Source: Thermoplasmatota archaeon | GTDB lineage: Archaea; Thermoplasmatota; JAKEGO01 | Length of the DNA stretch: 64,000 bases | NCBI GenBank assembly: GCA_028279595.1 | Contig: JANQNK010000020.1 | Span: 248,001 to 312,000 of the forward strand | Reading direction: 5' to 3' | Part shown: positions 36,175 to 45,384 of the stretch, one piece after another | Layout: each line of letters opens with the position of its first letter | How positions within the stretch are numbered: position 1 is the stretch's first letter | Position numbers and translations under genes: made by a program | Notes under the pieces: model-generated | Databases searched by the model: none | What the model saw: only the letters and a program-made list of their open reading frames with translations | What the model was told of the DNA's origin: nothing

Positions 36175-37194
36175 TCAGTCCATGTTCAGGAGGTCGATGA
36201 GCAGTGCGAAACCGGTTTCCCGCTTCCCGGCACCCGGTCCGACTATCGTGACCGGTCCGAGCTCGTCGGTCTCGAAGGTCAGGGCGTTGGTTGCCTCGCC
36301 GACGCCGGCCAGCGGATCGCTGAGCGGCAGCCTCATGGGCTTGACGCTCGCCGAGAATGTTCCGTCCTCCTCGATCTCAGCACATCCGATGAGCTTCCAG
36401 CGCTCCCCGGAGGCCTTCGCCGAAGCTATATCCTCCATGGAAATTCCCGTAATGCCCTCGCGCTCGACGTCCTCGATCGAAATGCGCTTGCCGAGCACGA
36501 CGTTCGAGAGGATGACGACCTTTCCGAGGGCGTCCCAGCCCTCAACGTCTCCCGTGGGATCGGCCTCGGCATAGCCAAGCTCCTGGGCCTTTGCGAGGGC
36601 GTCCTCGTACGACATCCCCTCCTCCATCCGGGTGAGGATGTAGTTCGTCGTTCCATTCATTATCCCCTTGAACCCTGTGATATTGTTGCCCGCGAGCGTG
36701 TACCTCGCAAGGTTCAAGACGGGCGTACCTGCCAGGACGACACCCTCGAATCCGTACTGGACGTCGTTCTGGATCGCCAGTTCCGTCAATTCTGCGACGT
36801 GCTTGACCGTCGGCCCCTTGTTGGTGGACACGACGTTCATGCCGGCATTCAACGCTGCCTTGACGTGCGTGGTCGCGGGCTCTCCGGTCTTGACGTCCGT
36901 GTAGGTGACCTCGATTATCGTGTCGGCATTGGTCTCGGTTATCGTCGCGAGGCTGTCCATCCCCTTGATGCCCGTCGGATAGTTGCCGAGGTCCTCACCG
37001 GACGATGCCATCTCGAGGAGCTTGGTCATGTCCAGGCCTTCCTCGTCGTAGACAGCGCCCTTGATCATGTCCGAGACGGCCACCACTTCGTATGTCAGGC
37101 CGAGGTTCTCGAGCATCTCGGCCTTTTCCAGGAGTATCTCGCAGAGTCCGACGGCCACTGTGCCGAATCCGATGAACGCCAGCCTGTGATGCAA
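36175..37194 (-). CDS. Homoserine dehydrogenase
   Basis: 'LAFIGFGTVAVGLCEIL', 'NVVSTNKGP', 'GIMNGTTNYILTRMEEGMSYEDALAKAQELGYAEADPTGDVEGWDA'. Confidence 0.94.
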   Translation of the reverse strand: MHHRLAFIGFGTVAVGLCEILLEKAEMLENLGLTYEVVAVSDMIKGAVYDEEGLDMTKLLEMASSGEDLGNYPTGIKGMDSLATITETNADTIIEVTYTDVKTGEPATTHVKAALNAGMNVVSTNKGPTVKHVAELTELAIQNDVQYGFEGVVLAGTPVLNLARYTLAGNNITGFKGIMNGTTNYILTRMEEGMSYEDALAKAQELGYAEADPTGDVEGWDALGKVVILSNVVLGKRISIEDVEREGITGISMEDIASAKASGERWKLIGCAEIEEDGTFSASVKPMRLPLSDPLAGVGEATNALTFETDELGPVTIVGPGAGKRETGFALLIDLLNMD

Positions 37195-37195
37195 T

Positions 37196-38470
37196 TCAGT
37201 CCCCCCTGTGGTGCAGTTCGGGAGCGGCGATGAAGGTCAGACCGTTCTCCGTCAGCGCCCTGGCGGTGTTGTTGAGGGCGTTGTGCTTCTCGAGGTAGTT
37301 GCGGGTCAGGTGCGGCATGACGCCCTGCGCTTCCGCGTCCGACCTGTCCATGAAGTAGTCGAGGATGTCGCTCGGGTGTTCGAGGGTCTCTTCGACCGCC
37401 GTCTCCCCGCCCTCGTGCTTCGCGCTGATGTTCTTGACCGTGGATGCGATCTCGAGGAGCTCGTCCCGCCTGTCGTAGGGCTGAATAACGATGCTCTTGT
37501 ATGTCTCGAGGATGTGGTGCTCGAACCTGACGTTCTCCTCGAGGCCGAGGTTGCCACGGATCTGGTCGCTGATCTCGATGGTGGTATTGTCCACGGAGTT
37601 GGAGAAGTTGAAACCGATGAGCGACGTCGTCCCGTCCGGTCGCGAGAACAGCCGCGCCATCATCAGGGTCCAGAAGACCGCGTAGGGATTGTCGTTCCCC
37701 ATGAACACGGATATCTTGAACTGGATGTCGATGCCGAGCTTGTGGAGCAGATAACCGACGAAGATCGTGCCTGGATTGATGTTCAGCACTTCCTTCACTC
37801 CGTAGTTCGTGTAGTAGTAGAGGAACTCGTCCGCCCAGAGGACGGGATGGTCGTTCGGCTGTCCGACGCCTCCGAAGTAGCCAGTTATCGTCGCCGGTCC
37901 ACCGAGATGGACGTTGCTGCCGTCAGTGCCCTTCGTGTCCAGGGTCTCGCACCAACTCGCTCCGATGATCTGCATGGCGGCGGACATGGCAAGGATGTCA
38001 TCGTCCTCCTCCTGCTCCTTCATCTTTCGGACACGGATGAACCGCCCCGGCATGAGCTCACCGTTTTCAATGGCCTGCCTGGCCGACTCCATGAAGAATG
38101 AGAAGTACTGGCATGCCGAGACCTCGAGGGTGACGGCGAAGTCCTCGTTGAACATCATCTCGTCCGCGCCGTCTCCGAGGACCTTCCTGCGATACTCATC
38201 CACACCGATGAAGGCGCCGGAATCCCGCTGCTCGATCAACCAGTTCAGGTCATCGATGTAGGGCGAGCCCTTGGCCTCGAGTCGCGCCATCAGGTTCTCC
38301 ACCTTTCCGGCATCCCGAGCCTTCCGGTTTATCTCCTCGGGTCCGCCGTACTTCTCGACCACGGCCAGGAAATCGTTCACAAGCCTGTTGTCTGGGTCGA
38401 GCAGGAACGCATTGATCTCGTCGAGTCTCATGTCCTCTATCGCCAGTTTACCACGTATGTCATCTGACAT
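37196..38470 (-). CDS. Uncharacterised enzyme-like protein coupled to homoserine dehydrogenase
   Basis: 424 aa soluble protein; stop lies 1-2 nt from the HSD start; no family recognised by eye. Confidence 0.6.
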   Translation of the reverse strand: MSDDIRGKLAIEDMRLDEINAFLLDPDNRLVNDFLAVVEKYGGPEEINRKARDAGKVENLMARLEAKGSPYIDDLNWLIEQRDSGAFIGVDEYRRKVLGDGADEMMFNEDFAVTLEVSACQYFSFFMESARQAIENGELMPGRFIRVRKMKEQEEDDDILAMSAAMQIIGASWCETLDTKGTDGSNVHLGGPATITGYFGGVGQPNDHPVLWADEFLYYYTNYGVKEVLNINPGTIFVGYLLHKLGIDIQFKISVFMGNDNPYAVFWTLMMARLFSRPDGTTSLIGFNFSNSVDNTTIEISDQIRGNLGLEENVRFEHHILETYKSIVIQPYDRRDELLEIASTVKNISAKHEGGETAVEETLEHPSDILDYFMDRSDAEAQGVMPHLTRNYLEKHNALNNTARALTENGLTFIAAPELHHRGD

Positions 38471-38599
38471 GCAATATGCCTCCCAATGATACCTCCGACG
38501 CTCGCTTGAGGGATAGTTCCGAACGCCCCATCGAAGTATCGCTCCACCCTAGTCTTTGGGGGATATTAATTTTTCGTTATGCTGTCAACAGTTTGGTCA

Positions 38600-39589
38600 T
38601 CAAAAGGTCGACGATAGTCGTTTGGGAGCCCGGTCTACGCCCTTGGAGAACAGGTAGCCCGCGATGAGAGGCAATCCAATCGACATATCTACGAACGCCA
38701 TCGATCTCTTCGCCCTCCTGTCCACCTTGCCCCAAGACTGTGCTTCCCTGAGCGTCGAACCGGACAGTCCTCCCCATTCCGGTCTGTCCATGGTGAGCTG
38801 TACCGCGTACTCATGTCCTGGAACGTCGCCGTATATCATGTCCGCCATCACGACGGCGTCGTTGATGTAATTCTTCGGAACACCGCCGCCGATGTAGATC
38901 GCGCCGGTCCCGTCGGCGTCGTTGACGAGCTTGGCCATCTCCATGTTGTCCTGGATCGTGTCGATGGTCGGTCCCTTGCCCGTACGGCTCCTGACGACGG
39001 CAAGTCCGATCCCGATAGAGCTGTCGGCGATCGCGGGGCAGTATACCGGCACGTCGAGGTCCTTCGCGGTGCAGAGGATCGAATCCTCGTCCTCGACCAT
39101 GTCAGAGAGGTGATCCATGAAAAGACGGGTGCCCATGGTCCCCTCCTGCTCCGCGAACTTCCTTCCGATGAGGATGTCAAGGGTCCGGAACGCGTACTCA
39201 TCGACGTAGGTGTCGTATATCCTGTCTATGTAATTGTCATGGAGCTCGGCGTCGGGAGCTTCCACGTCCCCTTTGTAGTGCTTGTAACCGGCAGCCTGGT
39301 AGAGGTCCTGGTAGAGTATCGCTCCTGTCGATACGACCACGTCGATCATGCTCCTCTTCATGAGGTCGGCGACGACCTTTCGAAGACCTCCCGCGATCAT
39401 CGCTCCCGAGAGGCCCAGGAATACTGTGACGTCATCGTTGAGCATGTCCTCCCAGATCCTAGCCACATCGGCAAGGGCCCTTCCCTGGAACGACGTCGAG
39501 CCCAGGGACTCGACGAGTTCCTCGATGGACGATACCATCTCGAGGTCGATATGCTCGATCTCCTCCCGGAGGAGGTCCTCCCTCTTCAT
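38600..39589 (-). CDS. dhs: Deoxyhypusine synthase
   Basis: 'VFLGLSGAMIAGGLRKVVADLMKRSMIDVVVSTGAIL', 'VPVYCPAIADSSIG', 'GVPKNYINDAVV', 'LREAQSWGKV'. Confidence 0.95.
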   Translation of the reverse strand: MKREDLLREEIEHIDLEMVSSIEELVESLGSTSFQGRALADVARIWEDMLNDDVTVFLGLSGAMIAGGLRKVVADLMKRSMIDVVVSTGAILYQDLYQAAGYKHYKGDVEAPDAELHDNYIDRIYDTYVDEYAFRTLDILIGRKFAEQEGTMGTRLFMDHLSDMVEDEDSILCTAKDLDVPVYCPAIADSSIGIGLAVVRSRTGKGPTIDTIQDNMEMAKLVNDADGTGAIYIGGGVPKNYINDAVVMADMIYGDVPGHEYAVQLTMDRPEWGGLSGSTLREAQSWGKVDRRAKRSMAFVDMSIGLPLIAGYLFSKGVDRAPKRLSSTF

Positions 39590-39598
39590 GACGTCACC

Positions 39599-40153
39599 TC
39601 ACTCGATGATAAGTACGGCTGCGGCTACAACGGTGGTCCACTTGCCACTGGAGCCGCTCTTCGCTGCGACCGCGATGTGCTGGGTATTGACTATCCGGCC
39701 GTCGATCTTGAAGATGTCCCTGACCTCGTCGTAACCCGCGTCGAGGTCGTACTCGATCCCCAGCGTGGATGCGAGCATCTCCGCGGCGAGGTCCTCAGCG
39801 TACTCGCCGATCTTCTCCTCGGACATGCCGAACTCGTGGTGCTCGCTGATGTAACCGTGCTTGGTCCTGTCCTGGGGTATGGCGCAGCCGATGGCTGCCG
39901 AAACGAGGCGCCCATCCTCCTTCGATCCGTTCTGCGAAAGCACTGTGTGGAGGATCTGGCCGGCTTTGAGCATCCCAACGCCCTCGTCCATGGATATGAT
40001 CTCGCACTCCGGCGGCATGATGGACGAGACCTCTACAAGATTGTACCTGGCGATCCTCGCGTCCCTGAGCGCGAGCTCGAAGCTGGCGAGCTTCTCGCGG
40101 TGGATGCCGACGCCCCTCGTGAAGAATACCTTGCTAGGCACTAGACCGGTCAT
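39599..40153 (-). CDS. Pyruvoyl-dependent arginine decarboxylase
   Basis: 'VPSKVFFTRGVGIHREKLASFELALRDA', self-cleavage context 'NLVEVSSIMPPEC', 'ISEHHEFG'. Confidence 0.92.
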   Translation of the reverse strand: MTGLVPSKVFFTRGVGIHREKLASFELALRDARIARYNLVEVSSIMPPECEIISMDEGVGMLKAGQILHTVLSQNGSKEDGRLVSAAIGCAIPQDRTKHGYISEHHEFGMSEEKIGEYAEDLAAEMLASTLGIEYDLDAGYDEVRDIFKIDGRIVNTQHIAVAAKSGSSGKWTTVVAAAVLIIE

Positions 40154-40197
40154 CTAGTCGGTGAGGGCGCTTGGGATATAAACGCTTTTCCGCGGGT

Positions 40198-41013
40198 CTA
40201 TCTCGAGAACGCGGCTCCCGAGAAGTCCTCCGGGATGATTCCCTCCGTTGCGTAGATGTACAGGGCCGCGGTCAGCACTCCCTGCGCGGCATAGCTCATC
40301 GAGATGACGATGACCAGGCCGCAGACGCCGATGACGATCAGGGCCATCCCTGTCAGGAACATACCGGCATAGAACATCAGATAGAACCCGAGGAATATCG
40401 GGATGATGAACAGGATCGAGAAGAGCAGGAAGATGAGTCCGAGAACGAATCCCGAGACCATCGTCTCTCCCCAGGTCTTCTTGAAGAGGCTTCCGCTCCT
40501 CTTGATCGAGTCGATCATCGGCCTGTCCTCGTAGATCAGCACAGGGATGACGAAGAACGTCAGCAGGCTCCAGGCGGCCTCCGCGATCATGCCGAATATC
40601 GATCCGAGGAAGCCCAGCTCGCGTTCCAGGTAGTTCCTCAGTACTCTAAGCAGCAGCCCGACGGTCGCCGAGATCAGTGCCCACTTGACGATCTTCCCCA
40701 GTCTGCTGTTCGCCATGCGGATGCCGTCCTTTATGGTAGGATCGCCACCCCTCAGCCTGATCGTGGCAATTGCGATGATGGCCACGTTGAAATACACGGC
40801 AATGAACGCAAGCACGAAGTACATCACGAAGTAGAGTGCATAGGCTCCGTTCGACTCGGCCAGGCCGAAGAACGAAAGTGGAAGTATCACGGACAGGATC
40901 AGAAGCACCATCACCGTTGCCGAGATTATCGGGAGCAGCAGCAGCTCCTTGTCCTTCCTAATGACACCGATGCTCATCTTCGTGAGTCGCCATGAGTCTC
41001 CAAATGTCCCCAT
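40198..41013 (-). CDS. DUF6159-like multi-pass membrane protein
   Basis: 'SWRLTKMSIGVIRKDKELLLLPIISATVMVLLIL'; multiple TM segments; 'RPMIDSIKRSGSLFKKTWGE'. Confidence 0.65.
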   Translation of the reverse strand: MGTFGDSWRLTKMSIGVIRKDKELLLLPIISATVMVLLILSVILPLSFFGLAESNGAYALYFVMYFVLAFIAVYFNVAIIAIATIRLRGGDPTIKDGIRMANSRLGKIVKWALISATVGLLLRVLRNYLERELGFLGSIFGMIAEAAWSLLTFFVIPVLIYEDRPMIDSIKRSGSLFKKTWGETMVSGFVLGLIFLLFSILFIIPIFLGFYLMFYAGMFLTGMALIVIGVCGLVIVISMSYAAQGVLTAALYIYATEGIIPEDFSGAAFSR

Positions 41014-41123
41014 AGGTATTACACCTCGGAAATCGGATTCCATATCATGTAGATAACACTGTCGCCGATACCTTCGATGCAACGCTGTCAATATGTCGAT
41101 TTCAAACGTAAAATCATGACATT

Positions 41124-41160
41124 TAATGATATATAATGACAATATATTTATATCTCATTA
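41124..41160. promoter_or_regulatory. AT-rich promoter with TAATGA half-sites (two direct, one inverted) upstream of the RHH-sat operon
   Basis: TAATGA at 41124-41129 and 41134-41139, TCATTA at 41155-41160, TATA-like tatatttata between. Confidence 0.5.
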
Positions 41161-41175
41161 TAATAAGCCGGTACC

Positions 41176-41403
41176 ATGAACCCTGACAGCGAGAAGAAGT
41201 ACACCACGATATCCATCCCGACCCCCCTCGCCAACAAGGTGAAGGAGAGGATACAGGGTACCGGTTTCAGCTCGGTGTCCAGCTACACGACCTACGTCCT
41301 GAGGCAGATCATCTCCTCGGACGAGGCGAAGGACGAGGCGTTCTCCAAGGAGGACGAGGAGCGCATCAAGGAGCGTCTCCGGAGCCTGGGATACATCGAT
41401 TGA
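41176..41403 (+). CDS. Ribbon-helix-helix-like small protein
   Basis: 'KKYTTISIPTPLANKVKERIQGTGFSSVSSYTTYVLRQII' resembles RHH DNA-binding domains; immediately upstream of sat. Confidence 0.65.
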   Translation: MNPDSEKKYTTISIPTPLANKVKERIQGTGFSSVSSYTTYVLRQIISSDEAKDEAFSKEDEERIKERLRSLGYID

Positions 41404-41432
41404 GCGTGACGATCCAGAATTGAGGTGAACAC

Positions 41433-42554
41433 ATGATCACACCACACGGAGGAAAACTGATAGACAGGACTGCGTCGGAAAGCGAGCGCGAGGCGATCCT
41501 AGCGGAGGACCTGCGCACCATCGAGATCGCATCCGGCAAGGCGGCAGAGGTGCAGAACATCGCGACCGGCGTCTACAGCCCCCTCGAGGGCTTCATGACC
41601 GAGTCCGAACTCGTGTCGGTCATCGACACGATGAGGCTCCCGAGCGGACCGGCGTGGACCATCCCGATCATCCTCGACATCTCCGAGGACATCGAGGTCG
41701 GCGAGCGCATCATGCTCAACCACAACGGGAAGCCGATGGCGATGATGGAGGTCGATGAGATCTTCACATATGACCTGAATGAGATCGCACAGAAGGTCTT
41801 CGGTACCAATGACAAGGAACATCCCGGCGTCGCCAAGGTCCATGCCATGACCGGCAAGTTCGCCGCCGGCCAGATCACCCTCGTGAACGAGTACGAGGTC
41901 CCCTTCGGCGAGATGTACCTCAAACCCGAGGAGACCCGCGTCCTGTTCCAGGAGAAGGGCTGGGACCGTGTCGTCGCGTTCCAGACCAGGAACCCTCCGC
42001 ACGTCGGTCACGAGTACGTCCAGAAGGCCGCACTGACCTTCACGGATGGATTGCTCATCAATCCGGTCATCGGAAAGAAGAAGACCGGCGACTTCAAGGA
42101 CGGCGTCATACTGGACTCGTACAAGGCCCTCATCAAGGACTACTATCCGGAGGACCGCGTAGTGCTCTCTACGCTTCTGATAGACATGTGGTACGGCGGA
42201 CCTCGAGAGGCCATACTCCACGCGATCATGAGGAAGAACCTCGGCTGTACCCACATCATCATCGGCCGCGACCATGCTGGCGTAGGCAAGTACTACGGGC
42301 CCTTCGACGCCCATGAGATATTCAAGGACTTCCCGGACCTCGAGATCGAGCCGTTCACCTTCAGGTCGTTCGCGTACTGCCCGAAGTGCGGTTCGCCTGT
42401 CAACGACAAGATCTGTCCCCACGAGGACCTGGTGATGTTCTCGGGGACCATGGTCAGGGCCATCGTCAACGAGGGCAAGATCCCCAGCAAGGAGCTCATG
42501 AGGCCCGAGGTGGCCGAGGTCATTGCTGCCCAGGACAGGCCCTTCGTGGAGTGA
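41433..42554 (+). CDS. sat: Sulfate adenylyltransferase (ATP sulfurylase)
   Basis: 'GVYSPLEGFM', 'VVAFQTRNPPHVGHEYVQKAAL', 'IIGRDHAGVGKYYGPFDA'. Confidence 0.97.
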   Translation: MITPHGGKLIDRTASESEREAILAEDLRTIEIASGKAAEVQNIATGVYSPLEGFMTESELVSVIDTMRLPSGPAWTIPIILDISEDIEVGERIMLNHNGKPMAMMEVDEIFTYDLNEIAQKVFGTNDKEHPGVAKVHAMTGKFAAGQITLVNEYEVPFGEMYLKPEETRVLFQEKGWDRVVAFQTRNPPHVGHEYVQKAALTFTDGLLINPVIGKKKTGDFKDGVILDSYKALIKDYYPEDRVVLSTLLIDMWYGGPREAILHAIMRKNLGCTHIIIGRDHAGVGKYYGPFDAHEIFKDFPDLEIEPFTFRSFAYCPKCGSPVNDKICPHEDLVMFSGTMVRAIVNEGKIPSKELMRPEVAEVIAAQDRPFVE

Positions 42555-42558
42555 GACC

Positions 42559-43575
42559 ATGGACTGGCCGAAGCTCGATGAATTGCTGGAAGGCGATTCT
42601 CACGGGCTGATCATACATCACTGGGACGCCGACGGGATATCGACTGCCGCGATGCTCCAGATGTACCTGGAGCGGCGGGGGAAGACGATCGAGCTCTTCT
42701 CTCCGGTGATAGGTAACTTCTTCCTGTCCGAGCCGGACAGGCAGGCGATAATGGGCGAGTACGACTTCGTCATGGTCTGCGACATCGCGCTCCCCGCGCC
42801 CGACATCGGATGGGTGGCCGAACGGTGGAAGACCATCCACATCGACCACCACCTGCTGAGGCACGACTTCCTGACGCAGATCAATCCCGTCGTGAACGAC
42901 GTGGACCCGGGCGAGTTCCCCTCGGCATCGTGGGTGACCACGGCCTTCCTCGGAATGCCCTTCAGCCTGCTCTCCATCTACGGCGTCATCGGCGATGTCG
43001 GGAAGAGGGTCGAGGGCATGCCCGTCTGGGAGGACGTGAAGAAGGTCATGGACCTCTACCACCTCGAGTTCGACGACGTCCAGGAGATCGTGGATCTGCT
43101 CGACTCATCGTACAAGGTCGGGGACAGGGACGGCGTCGTGAACGCCGTCGCGAAGCTCCGAAACACCTACGAGGACCCCGAGGCCATCCTCCACGACAAG
43201 GCCTGGCACGCGAACCTCGATTCCATCGACAAGGAGATGGAGCGTCTCCTGTCGCTTCCGAACGAGGAGGTCTACGGGATCACCGTGAAGGAGATCGAGA
43301 CCAAGTTCAACCTGATCAGCGCCCTCGGACGCGACATGGCCGCAACCCACGGAGCGGCCTTCGTGATAAACCGCGGATACTTCGAGGACAGGGACCAGCT
43401 CTACCTCAGGAGGACCGACGGGATCACGGTCGGCGACATCATCGACGCCGCCAGGGACCGCGGGTACTCCGCTGGAGGAAAGAACGAGGTCGTCGGCATG
43501 GTAGTGCCGAAGGAAGATACCGAGAGCGCCATCGGACTGGTCTACAAGCTCTCGGAGGGGAAGACGCCCCAGTAA
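42559..43575 (+). CDS. DHH family phosphoesterase
   Basis: 'IIHHWDADGISTAAML', 'DFVMVCDIALPAPDIGWVAERWKTIHIDHHLL', C-terminal 'GYSAGGKNEVVGMVVP'. Confidence 0.88.
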   Translation: MDWPKLDELLEGDSHGLIIHHWDADGISTAAMLQMYLERRGKTIELFSPVIGNFFLSEPDRQAIMGEYDFVMVCDIALPAPDIGWVAERWKTIHIDHHLLRHDFLTQINPVVNDVDPGEFPSASWVTTAFLGMPFSLLSIYGVIGDVGKRVEGMPVWEDVKKVMDLYHLEFDDVQEIVDLLDSSYKVGDRDGVVNAVAKLRNTYEDPEAILHDKAWHANLDSIDKEMERLLSLPNEEVYGITVKEIETKFNLISALGRDMAATHGAAFVINRGYFEDRDQLYLRRTDGITVGDIIDAARDRGYSAGGKNEVVGMVVPKEDTESAIGLVYKLSEGKTPQ

Positions 43576-43639
43576 CGAGCATCGAATGAAAGACAATGAT
43601 GGATATGGATGAGAACAAGGAAAGTACGGAGGAATTGAA

Positions 43640-44170
43640 ATGAAAGGATTCACACTCTGGTTCACCGGACTGCCCTCCTCGGGCAAGTCCGCGCTGGCAG
43701 ACGATCTGGCCCCGAAGCTCCGGGACATGGGCATCAAGGTCGAGCGCCTCGACGGAGACATCGTCAGGAAGACGCTCACGAAGGACCTGGGATTCAGCAA
43801 GGAGGACAGGCGGACGAACCTCGAGCGCGTGACATTCGTCGCGACGCTACTCGCAAGGAACGACGTCGCCGTCCTGGCGGCATTCGTCTCGCCATACAAC
43901 GACATCCGCCACTGGATACGCGAGCAGCACGAGGACGGCCAGTTCGTCCTGGTCTTCGTGAACACCCCTGTCGAGACGTGCATCGAGCGCGACCCGAGGG
44001 GCAACTACAAGAAGGCTCTCGCCGGCGAGATCAAGAGCTTCACGGGCATCGACGACCCGTTCGAGGACCCCGACGACGCCGACATCGTGATCGAGACCGT
44101 CGGACGCTCCATCGAGGAGACCAACGACGAGATCCTCGCGAAGCTCAAAGAGTTGGGCTACATCGAGTAG
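43640..44170 (+). CDS. cysC: Adenylylsulfate (APS) kinase
   Basis: 'TLWFTGLPSSGKSALADDLAPKL', 'ERLDGDIVRKTLTKDLGFSKEDRRTNLERV', 'CIERDPRGNYKKALAGEIKSFTGIDDPFE'. Confidence 0.96.
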   Translation: MKGFTLWFTGLPSSGKSALADDLAPKLRDMGIKVERLDGDIVRKTLTKDLGFSKEDRRTNLERVTFVATLLARNDVAVLAAFVSPYNDIRHWIREQHEDGQFVLVFVNTPVETCIERDPRGNYKKALAGEIKSFTGIDDPFEDPDDADIVIETVGRSIEETNDEILAKLKELGYIE

Positions 44171-44183
44171 GCGTCCAGAACTA

Positions 44184-44215
44184 GGGGCTCATTTAGAGCC
44201 CCGCGTTTTCTTTTT
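44184..44215 (+). terminator. Hairpin plus T-rich tract downstream of cysC
   Basis: GGGGCTC-ATTTA-GAGCCCC then gcgttttcttttt. Confidence 0.75.
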
Positions 44216-44230
44216 CGATAGTTTTTTCCA
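44197..44230 (+). repeat. Copy 1 of a direct repeat preceding a small pilin-like gene
   Basis: agccccgcgttttctttttcgatagttttttcca; near-identical to 44825-44858. Confidence 0.75.
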
Positions 44231-44251
44231 CTCAGTATTGGATACTGAGCT

Positions 44252-44743
44252 ATGGAACCAAAGAGGAAAGCCATCTTCAAAGACATCCCTCGATATCAGA
44301 TCGCTCTTCTGGTCATCGTACTGATGGCTGGCGCATTGGTCGCTGGTATCTGGATCATATCTCCTCCTGGGGTGGATGATCAGAAGTATCAACCGGTAGC
44401 GACTGTCACCTCCACTTGGACATCCGATGGCAATATAACTGTCAATATATCCCATATCTCTTCTCGTATCAGGTTATCTGAGTTCAAGTTCATCATATTG
44501 GATCTAAATCGAATACCAGTCGAGGAAGGCGGTCTGTATGACAAGGTCAACGGTACATACAGATCCCAAAATCTGATCTTTCATGATAATGACCTCGATA
44601 AGCGGTTATCAATCAACGATACCCTGACCCTTGTCTCAGTTGATAATGGAGGAATTGTGGAACAGGGCTACATATTACGTATATGGCGTATCGATGCTTC
44701 CCCATCCACGATGGCGGCCGTTGAGATCCAAGCGAAGAAATGA
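44252..44743 (+). CDS. Small pilin-like membrane-anchored protein (family paralog 1)
   Basis: N-terminal hydrophobic helix; 'LIFHDNDLDKRLSINDTLTLVSVDNGGIVEQGYILRI'. Confidence 0.7.
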   Translation: MEPKRKAIFKDIPRYQIALLVIVLMAGALVAGIWIISPPGVDDQKYQPVATVTSTWTSDGNITVNISHISSRIRLSEFKFIILDLNRIPVEEGGLYDKVNGTYRSQNLIFHDNDLDKRLSINDTLTLVSVDNGGIVEQGYILRIWRIDASPSTMAAVEIQAKK

Positions 44744-44824
44744 TGAATCGATCAATTCAATCGAGATTCGCCGCGACGAATCTTAAGGGGATGATTTACT
44801 GTATGTGCAATCGGCCTCCATGAC

Positions 44825-44858
44825 AGCCCCGCGTTCTCTTTTTCGATAGTTATTTCAC
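44825..44858 (+). repeat. Copy 2 of the direct repeat preceding a small pilin-like gene
   Basis: agccccgcgttctctttttcgatagttatttcac. Confidence 0.75.
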
Positions 44859-44879
44859 ACCTGTGGCAGTTACACGATC

Positions 44880-45353
44880 ATGGGTGATCCAAAATCCAAT
44901 CGACCTCCTTTCAGGGTCAATCCCGTCTTCGCCGTGATCATCATGGTCGCCATAACGATGGTATTGGCAGCCACACTGTACGTGTGGGCTGAGTCTGGTT
45001 GTGATGGTCCCTATGCACCCGTCGCTGCGGTGACCATTGACAACAGCACCGGCAATTATACGGTCCGGATCTTAGATATCGACCCGGAGCCAGATATCGA
45101 GGATGTTGGATACGTCCTGCTGAACACGAACTGGATCTCAAGAGAAAGCGGTGACGTCTTGGATATAGTCAATGGCAACCTTAGTTCAAATACGGTCATC
45201 TATTTCGATAACGACAACAATAGCAAGTTGAGCATTAACGATACCTTCTTCATCCTGTCATATGAGAATGGCGGCCTCGCCAAGGAGGAATTCACATTCA
45301 GGTTGATCCACCATCCGACCGACGGAGCGATGGTTTCGGTCGAACTTCCCTGA
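44880..45353 (+). CDS. Small pilin-like membrane-anchored protein (family paralog 2)
   Basis: N-terminal hydrophobic helix; 'VIYFDNDNNSKLSINDTFFILSYENGGLAKEEFTFRL'. Confidence 0.72.
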   Translation: MGDPKSNRPPFRVNPVFAVIIMVAITMVLAATLYVWAESGCDGPYAPVAAVTIDNSTGNYTVRILDIDPEPDIEDVGYVLLNTNWISRESGDVLDIVNGNLSSNTVIYFDNDNNSKLSINDTFFILSYENGGLAKEEFTFRLIHHPTDGAMVSVELP

Positions 45354-45384
45354 AAATATGCTTTAATACTGTCGATCCCATTTC

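Noticed and set aside
38813-40144. 443-aa plus-strand ORF
   Set aside because: Antisense spanning both DHS and PvlArgDC, which have unmistakable motifs.
41499-42560. 353-aa minus-strand ORF
   Set aside because: Antisense to sat.
44184-44202. GGGGCTC/GAGCCCC hairpin considered as a riboswitch or mobile-element end
   Set aside because: Position directly after cysC and before a T-rich tract fits an ordinary terminator.
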